Shown here piece after piece: positions 1 to 5,847 of a DNA stretch of 11,896 nucleotides. Origin of the DNA: DASYAE01 sp036501535. GTDB taxonomy: Bacteria; Actinomycetota; Actinomycetes; Streptomycetales; Catenulisporaceae. The stretch spans positions 1-11,896 of the forward strand of contig DASYAE010000260.1 in NCBI GenBank assembly GCA_036501535.1, written 5' to 3'. Position 1 is the stretch's first letter, and each line of letters starts with the position of its first letter. The notes beneath the pieces are model-generated. The model ran no database searches. It saw nothing but the letters and a program-made list of their open reading frames with translations, and had not been told where the DNA came from. The position numbers and the translations under genes are program-made.

Positions 1-109
1 GGTAGCCGCGTGCGCGCATGTCCTGCGCCCGGTCGATGAACTCCTGCAGTTGGTCCGGGCTCATGCGGCTGATCTCGGCTTCGGCCTGCTTGCGTGCGGT
101 GTGCCTCAT
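1..109 (-). CDS. Partial CDS (N-terminal 36 codons), small helical hypothetical protein of mobile element
   Basis: The gene starts with ATG at 109..107 and leaves the window at base 1, so only the first 36 residues are visible. The start is well supported by a perfect Shine-Dalgarno stretch (AAGAAGGAG) five to six bases upstream, the strongest in the left operon. The visible part is charged and predicted helical, beginning MRHTARKQAEAEISRMSP and continuing with an LQEFIDRAQ segment. I do not recognise a family. It follows the two membrane-protein genes after a 45-base gap and probably belongs to the same transcript. The strong ribosome site may allow translation independent of the coupled genes before it. 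The full length cannot be known from here. Confidence 0.6.
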   Translation of the reverse strand, partial: MRHTARKQAEAEISRMSPDQLQEFIDRAQDMRARGY

Positions 110-139
110 GTCAAACTCCTTCTTAAGAGGGCTGGTTTT

Positions 140-163
140 CAGGTGGTCAGGTGGTCAGGCGGT
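140..163. repeat. Three tandem 8-bp repeats
   Basis: Units caggtggt (140-147), caggtggt (148-155) and caggcggt (156-163) lie head to tail across the stop codon of the upstream membrane-protein gene. Short 8-bp direct repeats are the form taken by TraB recognition sequences in Streptomyces conjugative plasmids. Three copies are few and the unit does not match one I know, so the function is open. Confidence 0.5.
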
Positions 164-607
164 GCGGTGGGTGCGGATCTCGACGGCGACGGCGAGCGCG
201 GCCAGGACGGTGAGCGCGGCTGCGGCCAGGGCGACGAGCAGGGTCAGGCGGTTGCTGGTCAGGGCCGTGTCGAGCAGGCCGACCGCGGAGCCGGCCAGGC
301 CGCTGAGCATCAGCGCCTGGGCCTCGGTGAACCGGCCGCAGCGGTGTCCCGGGGCGGCCGCGGCGGACTGCGGCGGCGGTCCGGCCGGGAGCGTCACGTC
401 GATGCCGGGGTGAGCGGCCGGGTCCGCGGGAGCGGCGGGCCCGTGCAGGACGAGCGGGCGGCGGGCCCGCTCGACCTTGACGGCGGCCTCGGCGGCCCGG
501 TCGAGCAGACCGGCCAGCTCGCCAAGGCTCATCGTCGGCGCGGTGTCGTCCGCGCTGGGCGCGGTGCGCGCCGCGGTGTCGGCGCGCCGGTTCAGCTCGG
601 TCCTCAC
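155..607 (-). CDS. Membrane protein with two C-terminal hydrophobic helices, spread-like accessory protein
   Basis: This 150-residue protein starts at GTG 607..605, which overlaps the TGA of the DUF2637 gene by three bases (GTGA), so translational coupling is likely. The N-terminal half is polar, with a helical stretch around 26-50 and a proline/alanine-rich linker at 55-87. Two hydrophobic helices follow at roughly 96-113 and 120-143, and the protein ends in a short basic tail (RTHRTA). That layout, a cytoplasmic N-terminus plus a hairpin of membrane helices, resembles small Spd proteins of Streptomyces plasmids and AICEs in general form only. I saw no specific domain. Its place directly after the DUF2637 gene supports a role beside it at the membrane. 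Confidence 0.72.
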   Translation of the reverse strand: MRTELNRRADTAARTAPSADDTAPTMSLGELAGLLDRAAEAAVKVERARRPLVLHGPAAPADPAAHPGIDVTLPAGPPPQSAAAAPGHRCGRFTEAQALMLSGLAGSAVGLLDTALTSNRLTLLVALAAAALTVLAALAVAVEIRTHRTA

Positions 608-1908
608 TGCGGGTCGCCCTTCGGGTCGTTGAGGTACTTCGAGGCGGTCTGCCGGGTCACCCCGAGCGACTTGGCGATCTGCTCGACCGTCCACGCGGGG
701 TGGCGTGCGCGCAGGTCGCGGGCTTTGTCGGTGGGGGACTTGGCGCGGCTGCGTGCGGGCGGGCGCAGAAGTGCGTCGTCGAGGCCTTCGTCCTCGCGCA
801 GCGTGTTGGCCAGGGCGGTCGCCAGCGGCAGGCTGATGCCCAGTGCGTGGCTGATGCGGTTGGCCGAGGGCCGGCCGCGCCACCGCTCGACCTTGCGGGC
901 GGCCTCCAGCAGGCGGTTCACATCCGCGCCGATGTCGTCGTCCGTGTCGTGCTCGGTGTCGCGGTCCGTGTCGGTGTCGATGTCGTGGTCGATGTCGGCC
1001 GGGGTGTCGGCTCCGGTGTCGCCCGGACTGTCGCCGTCCGTGTCGTGCTGCGTGTCGGCTCCGGTGTCGCCCTCGGTGTCGCTTCCCGTGTCCGGTCGGC
1101 GCTGCGCTGCGGCGGCTGCGGCGTGCGCGTGGACCTCGCTCGCGCCGACCTCGGCGAGGCTGATCTGCAGGCGCAGCAGCGGGTCCACGCGCCACCGCCA
1201 GCTGCGCCCGTGCACGGCGCGCGCGGCGGCGATCGCGGAGAGCCGCTGGCGCTCGGCGGCCAGGGCCCGCGGGTAGGAGTTGAGCCGCCACAGGATCATG
1301 CGCCGCCACAGCTTGAGGGTCGGCCACGGCGAGACGAGCCAGCGCGAGGCGGGGATCGGCTCGCGGCGCGACCCCGTGGCCAGGTTCGTCTGCCGCCGTA
1401 CGACGTGCCGCATCAGTTCGATGAACACGACCCAGATGGACGGCATCAGCACGTGCGCGACCCGGCCGACCAGGTCCCCGGTCGCGTTGGCATTCAGGTA
1501 CACGGTCCCGGCGGTCGCCCCGTACACGGTGAGCCGGGCCAGCGGGTGGCCCATGTCCATGCGGGCGAGCACGAGGTCGACGCCGGAGAACACGAACACG
1601 GTCAGGTCCACCACGACCGGCACCAGCCAGGACCAGCGCGGCCCGAACGCCGGGATCATCTCGCTCGAGACGGCGCGGAAGGACAGCACCATGCCGCCGA
1701 GCGCGATCAGCGCGGCCATGACGCCGATCACGACGGCCACGGTCATCCAGCCGCCGCCGAGCGGCTCGACGGACTGCTCGGCCGGATCGGCGCCGGCCGC
1801 GGGCGCCGCGGTAACGGGGTGGGGGCGCGGCCCGGCCGGGAAGGCCGGCACGCTGACGTTCCCGTCCAGGGCGGGTGCCTGCCACGGGTCCAGGGTGTTC
1901 ACGGCCAT
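604..1908 (-). CDS. DUF2637 / SpdB2-like integral membrane protein with DNA-binding tail
   Basis: This 434-residue protein is numbered from ATG 1908; a GTG one codon earlier is also possible. Four membrane helices are visible at about 54-79, 93-116, 125-142 and 149-170, matching the actinobacterial DUF2637 fold. A basic cytoplasmic region at 170-250 follows, then a strict tetrapeptide repeat D-T-x-x at 273-332. Two helix-turn-helix-like segments come last: 343-373, with core ISHALGISLPLATAL, and 393-428, with core VEQIAKSLGVTRQTASKYL. DUF2637 proteins are common in Streptomyces conjugative elements. The related SpdB2 of plasmid pSVH1 has been described as an oligomeric membrane protein that binds double-stranded DNA and takes part in intramycelial plasmid spread. 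The tail fits DNA binding here. The start overlaps the previous gene's stop (TGATG), so translation is probably coupled. The membrane and DNA-binding assignment is firm; the spread role is inferred. Confidence 0.88.
   Translation of the reverse strand: MAVNTLDPWQAPALDGNVSVPAFPAGPRPHPVTAAPAAGADPAEQSVEPLGGGWMTVAVVIGVMAALIALGGMVLSFRAVSSEMIPAFGPRWSWLVPVVVDLTVFVFSGVDLVLARMDMGHPLARLTVYGATAGTVYLNANATGDLVGRVAHVLMPSIWVVFIELMRHVVRRQTNLATGSRREPIPASRWLVSPWPTLKLWRRMILWRLNSYPRALAAERQRLSAIAAARAVHGRSWRWRVDPLLRLQISLAEVGASEVHAHAAAAAAQRRPDTGSDTEGDTGADTQHDTDGDSPGDTGADTPADIDHDIDTDTDRDTEHDTDDDIGADVNRLLEAARKVERWRGRPSANRISHALGISLPLATALANTLREDEGLDDALLRPPARSRAKSPTDKARDLRARHPAWTVEQIAKSLGVTRQTASKYLNDPKGDPQ
913..1092 (-). 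repeat. In-frame 12-bp minisatellite, 15 units, coding D-T-x-x
   Basis: Inside the DUF2637 gene an aspartate recurs at every fourth residue for 15 consecutive units (codons 273-332), usually followed by threonine (sometimes Ile, Ser or Val). On the plus strand this reads as repeated GTGTC/GATGTC motifs 12 bases apart. The tract is strongly acidic and links the membrane part to the DNA-binding tail. Such a repeat could change unit number by slippage or recombination without losing frame. Confidence 0.93.
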
Positions 1909-2042
1909 CACGCGGCTTTCCGGGTGGCTCGGATCAGGTAGGTGGTCCCGGCGGCGACCAGGACGCCGAGCACGGCGTTCGTGGCGGCCGGGTGGACGGC
2001 GTAGCTCGCGGCGATCGCCGCGGCGGCCAGCAGGCGGCGCAT
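1908..2042 (-). CDS. 44-aa small membrane peptide
   Basis: A 44-residue ORF starts at ATG 2042..2040 and ends with TGA 1910..1908. It overlaps the preceding gene by one base (TGATG) and the following DUF2637 start in the same manner. The protein begins MRRLLAAAAIAASYAV and has a second hydrophobic stretch (NAVLGVLVAAGTTYLI) before a basic tail (RATRKAA). It could therefore form one long or two short membrane helices with positive ends. It has no cysteine and no recognisable domain. Tiny hydrophobic genes beside DUF2637 are common among spd genes of Streptomyces elements. The case rests on the perfect coupling on both sides and the lack of any other frame filling the gap. Confidence 0.72.
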   Translation of the reverse strand: MRRLLAAAAIAASYAVHPAATNAVLGVLVAAGTTYLIRATRKAA

Positions 2043-2272
2043 CACGTAGCCCTCCCGACGGTTTTCCGCGGCCGGGACCACAGCGGGGCCAGGCGGGCGT
2101 GCACGCCAGCGGCGGCGAGCTGCTCGAGCAGGGACTCGATGACTGCGGCGGTCTGCGTCGCGCGGGCGTTCGCGTCGGCCAGCGCGGCGCGCAGGGCGAG
2201 CGCCTCGGCCTGGTAGGCGTCGCGCTCCTCGATCAGGGCGGGGCCGAGGGTCTCGGCGAGGGCGGCGGTCAT
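2042..2272 (-). CDS. 76-aa coiled-coil hypothetical protein
   Basis: The ORF starts at ATG 2272..2270, which shares four bases (ATGA) with the previous stop. It ends at 2042, sharing one base with the next start. The protein is nearly all helical: residues 3-57 are rich in Ala, Leu, Glu and Gln (ALAETLGPALIEERDAYQAE and onward), with heptad-like hydrophobic spacing that suggests a coiled coil. A basic tail (WSRPRKTVGRAT) follows. I do not recognise a family. The length, the coupled start and the position among other element genes support it as real. Dimerisation is inferred from the heptads; any partner is unknown. Confidence 0.72.
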   Translation of the reverse strand: MTAALAETLGPALIEERDAYQAEALALRAALADANARATQTAAVIESLLEQLAAAGVHARLAPLWSRPRKTVGRAT

Positions 2273-2769
2273 GACGCGCCCCCGCCCTGCAACTCGTCCT
2301 CGTCGTGGCCGAGCCGTAGCACGGTGAACGGGGCGTACTCGGTGAGCTTGGCCAGGTCGTCGCCGTCGCCGAGGTCGAACGGGTAGTCGCTGCCGGCGAG
2401 GAGCAGTGCGCCGAAGTCGTACCCTTCGTGCTCCGGGTCGTCGGGACCGCCCACGCAGTAGCCCAAGCCGATCTGGCAGGCGGTGCCGAGCGTGGTGCGC
2501 AGGGTCGTGCCGTTGGGCAGGGCGCGCAGCCAGGGGCCGAGGGCGGCCGGGTCGGTGGGGCAGGGGGGGCCAGCGGCGCGCGCCGGGCATGTGTCGTGCG
2601 CGTAGAGCTGCCGGTCGCGCACGGCGGCGTACTGGTGGATCAGGTCCGCGTCCTCGAACCAGGCGCCGCACCGCGCGCAGTGGGTGCCGGCGAACTGGCC
2701 GAACGTCAGCTCCATGCGCCGGCCGAGCAGGGTGCCGCGCAGGCGGGTCAGCAGGGTAGCGGTCGTCAT
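2269..2769 (-). CDS. Hypothetical protein with putative zinc site (CxxC...HxxC)
   Basis: This 166-residue protein starts at ATG 2769..2767, one base after the previous stop (TGA-C-ATG). Cys31, Cys34, His58 and Cys61 form a CxxC-x23-HxxC pattern that could bind zinc as a small ribbon; the first pair lies in THCARCGAWF. The second half is acidic and contains LGYCVGGPDDPEHEGYDFGA and a DLGDGDDLAKL stretch, with no motif I recognise. There is no signal peptide or membrane segment, so it is probably cytoplasmic. It sits next to a second CxxC protein. Zinc binding is inferred from cysteine spacing alone, and the function is unknown. Confidence 0.75.
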   Translation of the reverse strand: MTTATLLTRLRGTLLGRRMELTFGQFAGTHCARCGAWFEDADLIHQYAAVRDRQLYAHDTCPARAAGPPCPTDPAALGPWLRALPNGTTLRTTLGTACQIGLGYCVGGPDDPEHEGYDFGALLLAGSDYPFDLGDGDDLAKLTEYAPFTVLRLGHDEDELQGGGAS

Positions 2770-2770
2770 G

Positions 2771-3136
2771 TCAGGCCTCGCTCTTCTCGGCACAGTAAAT
2801 GCAGATCGGCTCGCCGTCGGGGACGGGCACCTCGGCGCGGATGGCGTGGCAGCGCGCGCACAGGACCATGGCGGCCCTGCGCGGCTTCGCGGCCGGGCGC
2901 GGTGCGGGGCTGGCGGCCAGCCCGGCGGTCGGCACCGGCCAGTACTCGGTGAGGGTTTGGCGGGCGTCGGCGCCGGTGTAGCCGGCCGAGAGGGTCTTGT
3001 AGGCGTGTTCGGCCAGCAGGACGAGGTGGTCGATGGCGTCGCGTCGCGTGACCCGGGTGTCGATGACGGTCGCGTGGCCGGTGAGGTGGTCGATCAGGCG
3101 GTTGACGGCGTTGGCTTCGGTGACGGTCAGGGCCAT
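2771..3136 (-). CDS. Hypothetical protein with C-terminal zinc ribbon (CxxC-x15-CxxC)
   Basis: This 121-residue protein starts at ATG 3136..3134, one base after the preceding stop (TGA-C-ATG). An upstream in-frame start would overlap the previous gene by about 60 bases and is less likely. Residues 1-65 are helical and polar (TVTEANAVNRLIDHLTGH, then a DHLVLLAEHAYKTL helix). An Ala/Pro linker at 71-88 leads to a C-terminal zinc ribbon made of Cys93, Cys96, Cys112 and Cys115 (LCARC and ICIYC). This is the clearest metal site in the left operon. Such ribbons often bind nucleic acid or protein partners, but no specific family was recognised. Confidence 0.77.
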   Translation of the reverse strand: MALTVTEANAVNRLIDHLTGHATVIDTRVTRRDAIDHLVLLAEHAYKTLSAGYTGADARQTLTEYWPVPTAGLAASPAPRPAAKPRRAAMVLCARCHAIRAEVPVPDGEPICIYCAEKSEA

Positions 3137-3137
3137 G

Positions 3138-3401
3138 TCAGTGGACTGTTTCTGTGAGGATGCCGCGGGCTCGGTCGAGGCAGGCGAGGGTCGCGGCACA
3201 CTGGCCTGCGTGGGTGGCGTGGCGGGCGCCGTCGAGGTTCGCGACCAGGCGCGCCACCTCGGACCGCGTCAGGGTGCGGGCCGGCTTGGCGGGCAGCGGC
3301 GTGTCGGCTATCGCGGCGGCCAGGGTGCGCCGGTGCTCTGCCGCGGCCGGGTCGAGGGGCAGGCGGGCGAGGATGCGGGCGGCGAGTTCGACGGCGCTCA
3401 T
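3138..3401 (-). CDS. 87-aa helical hypothetical protein
   Basis: The gene starts at ATG 3401..3399 inside the stop of the RapZ-like gene (ATGA overlap) and ends one base before the next ATG. The product is helical throughout. It opens with MSAVELAARILARLPLDP, has a central segment beginning RTLTRSEVARLVANLDG, and a C-terminal helix carrying two cysteines (AGQCAATLACLDRARG). There is no membrane helix and no known motif. The N-terminal part resembles many short actinomycete element proteins in composition only. The coupled start and the conserved spacing of the block support it being translated. I cannot assign a function. Confidence 0.7.
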   Translation of the reverse strand: MSAVELAARILARLPLDPAAAEHRRTLAAAIADTPLPAKPARTLTRSEVARLVANLDGARHATHAGQCAATLACLDRARGILTETVH

Positions 3402-3832
3402 GACTTCGATGCGCCTTTCGCCTGGACGACGGACTTGGCGATGTCGCGGTGCTCGACCTCGACGTTCACGCCCAGGGCGCGCAGGCGCCGGGCGATCTCC
3501 TCGGCTGCGGCGACCGAGCGGTGCCGGCCGCCCTGGCAGTAGACGTGCAGGTCGGCGCGCAGGCCCCGGGACTGTGCGTAGCCCTCCAGGACGGCGATGA
3601 CGCGGAAGACCGCGTCGTTGATCAGCCGTTCGGCGCCGGGCGTGGCCAGGACGTGGTCGCGCACGGCCGGGTCCAGGCCGGTCAGCTCGCGCATCGCCGG
3701 GTCGTGGTGCGGGTTGCGCAGCGCCGTGCGCAGGTCGAGGGTCAGCACGCCGCCCTCGGGCGCGGGCCCGTGCAGCACGCCGTACGTGGTGATCAGGCAT
3801 TGGAGGGCGCCGTAACCCAGCCAGATGCTCAT
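3398..3832 (-). CDS. Stand-alone RapZ C-terminal domain protein
   Basis: This 144-residue protein resembles only the C-terminal domain of the RNase adapter RapZ (YvcJ family). Visible matches are DLRTALRNPHHDPAMRELTG followed by LDPAVRDHVL (residues 33-62), and the hallmark CQGGRHRSV at 99-107, equivalent to CTGGKHRSV in RapZ. It ends with VEVEHRDI, as the family does. The P-loop kinase half of about 150 residues is absent, and the gene before it does not supply one. In Escherichia coli this domain binds small RNAs and glucosamine-6-phosphate and helps present RNA to RNase E. Whether the element's version binds RNA, a sugar phosphate or something else is unknown. The start ATG 3832 overlaps the upstream stop (TGATG); GTG 3835 is an alternative. 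Family assignment is confident, function is not. Confidence 0.85.
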   Translation of the reverse strand: MSIWLGYGALQCLITTYGVLHGPAPEGGVLTLDLRTALRNPHHDPAMRELTGLDPAVRDHVLATPGAERLINDAVFRVIAVLEGYAQSRGLRADLHVYCQGGRHRSVAAAEEIARRLRALGVNVEVEHRDIAKSVVQAKGASKS

Positions 3833-4302
3833 CACGCGCCCCCGGCCGGCTCGTCCTCGCCGAGGGCGGCGCGGGCGAGGTCGAGCACATCCTCATGGGC
3901 GAACTGCCGGGCGCAGTCGTCGTCGAGGGCGAGCTGTGCGCGTTCGGCGATGCGACGCAGGGCGTCGTGCGCGACGTGCAGCTCGGCGGCCAGTCGGTGG
4001 TTGCGCGGGTCCTGCGCGGCGTGGGCGCGCTCGACCCAGCCGATGACGACCTGCACGACCTCGATCTCCCAGTCGGCAAGCCAGCCGGCGATGCGCCGGT
4101 CGTAGGCGCCGAGCGCGACGCCGGCCGTGACCAGGGCACCGGTCAGGTGGCCGGTGGCGGCCCGGTGGGCGTTCGCGCGGCGCTGCTCGTCGGTGCCGCC
4201 CGCGGCGTACAGGGCGCCGCGGTGAGCGGCGCGCAGCACGGCGGCGTCCGCCCGGGCCTGCGCCTCGGTGTCGTACGGGCCGTGTCCCGATCGCTCGCTC
4301 AT
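3832..4302 (-). CDS. 156-aa helical hypothetical protein
   Basis: The gene starts at ATG 4302..4300 (ATGA overlap with the preceding stop) and ends at the RapZ-like start. The product is rich in Ala, Arg, His and Asp and appears all-helical. Features are an N-terminal segment DTEAQARADAAVLRAAHRG, a central hydrophobic helix around 72-90 with WLADWEIEVVQVVIGWVERA, and an acidic C-terminus ending ALGEDEPAGGA. The central helix contains charged residues, so it is more likely a packing helix than a membrane span. No family was recognised. It is probably cytoplasmic and translated together with the RapZ-like protein. Confidence 0.72.
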   Translation of the reverse strand: MSERSGHGPYDTEAQARADAAVLRAAHRGALYAAGGTDEQRRANAHRAATGHLTGALVTAGVALGAYDRRIAGWLADWEIEVVQVVIGWVERAHAAQDPRNHRLAAELHVAHDALRRIAERAQLALDDDCARQFAHEDVLDLARAALGEDEPAGGA

Positions 4303-4982
4303 GACGCGTCGACCGCCTGACCGGCCATCAGTGCGTCGTCCTCGACGCGCGGCATGACCTGCGTCGCCCGGCGCGACAGGACTGGGCCGAGCACCTGCGC
4401 GGACTCCTGCCGCCCTAGCTCACTGGACGGCTCGTTGCGCACGCAGTGCACCTCGGCGCCGTCCTCGCGGTACTGCACGGCGTGGATGAGCTCGCCGCCG
4501 ATCACGGTCTGCGCGGCCCCGACGTGCTTGGCGAAGGCGCGGGCCGCCACGTCGGACATGCGCACCTGCGCGACATCGTGCTTGCCGCGCAGGCCGGGCA
4601 GCCGGGAGAACCGCGTCCACGTCGGCAGCGACTCGACCGGCGCCGGGGCCTCGACGTCCACCGGGGCTCGGTCGACCGGCGGCGCCGCGGTCTGCCTTGC
4701 CGTGTGCCGCACGTGGCGCAGCCGGGCCACGCGTGCGACGAGCACCGGTTCGGCCTCGTACGCCTCAGGCCGGTCGATCAGCGCGTTGAGCTCTTGGAAG
4801 TAGCCGATCGCGGACACGCCGAACCGGGCGCGGATCTGCGCCTCGCGGCTGCCGGCGTGGCGGAAGGTGAACTTGGCGAAGGCGAGCAGGTCCCGCTCAC
4901 GGCCGGTCAGCGCGCCGTTCGCGCTCGTCAGAGTCTCGGCGGCCGCGGTGATGCGGTGCGCCGAGTTGGTCTTCGACGTCAC
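4299..4982 (-). CDS. DUF3263 helix-turn-helix-like protein with long C-terminal extension
   Basis: This 227-residue protein starts at GTG 4982..4980, which overlaps the upstream TGA (GTGA) and is preceded six bases earlier by a perfect GGAGGT ribosome site. Residues 24-93 match the actinobacterial DUF3263 family: LTGRERDLLAFAKFTFRHAG, then IRARFGVSAIGYFQELNALI and RPEAYEAEPVLVARVARLR. The middle part looks like a helix-turn-helix. Typical DUF3263 proteins are little more than this domain. Here about 130 extra residues follow, with a Pro/Ala/Val linker (98-118) and an unrecognised domain rich in basic residues (120-227). A DNA-binding or regulatory role is plausible but inferred. It is the best candidate regulator within the left operon. 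Confidence 0.8.
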   Translation of the reverse strand: MTSKTNSAHRITAAAETLTSANGALTGRERDLLAFAKFTFRHAGSREAQIRARFGVSAIGYFQELNALIDRPEAYEAEPVLVARVARLRHVRHTARQTAAPPVDRAPVDVEAPAPVESLPTWTRFSRLPGLRGKHDVAQVRMSDVAARAFAKHVGAAQTVIGGELIHAVQYREDGAEVHCVRNEPSSELGRQESAQVLGPVLSRRATQVMPRVEDDALMAGQAVDAS

Positions 4983-5281
4983 GAAGCCACCTCCGGCCAC
5001 GTCAGCTCGCCCCACCACTCGCAGCGGCCCGGAAACGAGCGCTGCCCCCACTCGGAGCACAGGGCGTCGAGCCGCTCCAGCTCGGCGACGAACGCGTCCG
5101 GCGACGCGAACTCGGTGCGGCGCTCGGCGCTGACCTCGACCCGGGCGCGCCCGGGCCACGTCTCGATGGTCAGGCGCACGCGGGGGCCGGTGGCCGACGC
5201 GAGGTCGGCCACCACCTCCACGAGCCGCTCAACCTCGGCCACCGAACGGCAGCCGGAGAAGAACCGCTGCAGGATGTCCAC
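4979..5281 (-). CDS. 100-aa hypothetical protein
   Basis: This ORF begins at GTG 5281..5279, nine bases after the TAG of the first operon gene, and ends inside the next start (GTGA). The protein opens MDILQRFFSGCRSVAEVERL and has an alternating hydrophobic stretch around 34-52 (RVRLTIETWPGRARVEVS) that suggests beta-strands. The C-terminus is rich in Trp and Glu (CSEWGQRSFPGRCEWWGELT). Both cysteines near the end could be structural. No family was recognised, and there is no signal peptide or membrane helix. It is likely a small cytoplasmic alpha/beta protein of the element. Confidence 0.7.
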   Translation of the reverse strand: MDILQRFFSGCRSVAEVERLVEVVADLASATGPRVRLTIETWPGRARVEVSAERRTEFASPDAFVAELERLDALCSEWGQRSFPGRCEWWGELTWPEVAS

Positions 5282-5289
5282 CGGGATAC

Positions 5290-5847
5290 CTACCGGCTCG
5301 CCGCAGCGTCGCGCAGGATCTGCGCGAGCTTCCCGCAGTCCCGTGCCTTCACCGGGCTGTCACTGTCGTACTGCACGTCCAAGGCCCGCTTGAGCCACAG
5401 GACGGTCTCCTCGTACTCGTCGTACTGGAAGTAGACGGTGGCCAGCAACGTGTATGCGGCGACCTTCGCGGTCGGGCCCGTGCTGATCTGGTCGAGGACG
5501 GCGTTGGAGATGTTGATCGCCTTCAGGGCGACGCGCACGCGCAGGTAGGGCTCCAGGTGCTCGTCCCACACGATCGCGTCGATCGCGGCAAGCGCGTCAC
5601 CACGGCCGGGGCGCGCGACGTCGAACTCGGCGATGCGGTGGTCGACGAACTGGTCGGCGAACTCGGCGTCGCAGGACTCCCGCTCGAGTTCGCGCATGCG
5701 CGGAGAGATCGACATGAGCGTGCCACCGCCGCTCGGCAGCGCGCAGACCTCGTCGTGCTCGGCCCTCGCGGTGCTCAGGTGCGCGTGCCCGTTGTGCTCC
5801 GGGTGGTGCGTGACGTGCGAGCCGTTCGTCTGGACAATAGGCGTCAT
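5290..5847 (-). CDS. Hypothetical protein with TPR-like helical C-terminus, first gene of left operon
   Basis: This 185-residue protein starts at ATG 5847..5845 with an AAGGG ribosome site about eleven bases upstream. It is the first gene of the leftward block. The first 45 residues are His/Asn/Gly-rich and look disordered (NGSHVTHHPEHNGHAH). A second possible start is Met45 (MSISPRMRELERESCDAEFA). Residues 85-180 form regular helices. YTLLATVYFQYDEYEETVLW followed by LKRALDVQYD has the spacing of a tetratricopeptide helix pair, and a further helix follows (ARDCGKLAQILRDAA). TPR-like repeats usually bind proteins. Nothing indicates an enzyme. The repeat assignment is moderate and the function unknown. 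Confidence 0.73.
   Translation of the reverse strand: MTPIVQTNGSHVTHHPEHNGHAHLSTARAEHDEVCALPSGGGTLMSISPRMRELERESCDAEFADQFVDHRIAEFDVARPGRGDALAAIDAIVWDEHLEPYLRVRVALKAINISNAVLDQISTGPTAKVAAYTLLATVYFQYDEYEETVLWLKRALDVQYDSDSPVKARDCGKLAQILRDAAASR

Noticed and set aside
913..1092. CRISPR-like array from the regular repeats
   Set aside because: The 12-bp period has no spacers and is in frame within a protein, so it is a coding minisatellite.
50..1276. Long plus-strand frames opposite the DUF2637 and membrane-protein genes
   Set aside because: They are Arg/Gly/Ser-rich low-complexity products with no motifs. The minus-strand genes have domains, membrane helices and coupled starts.
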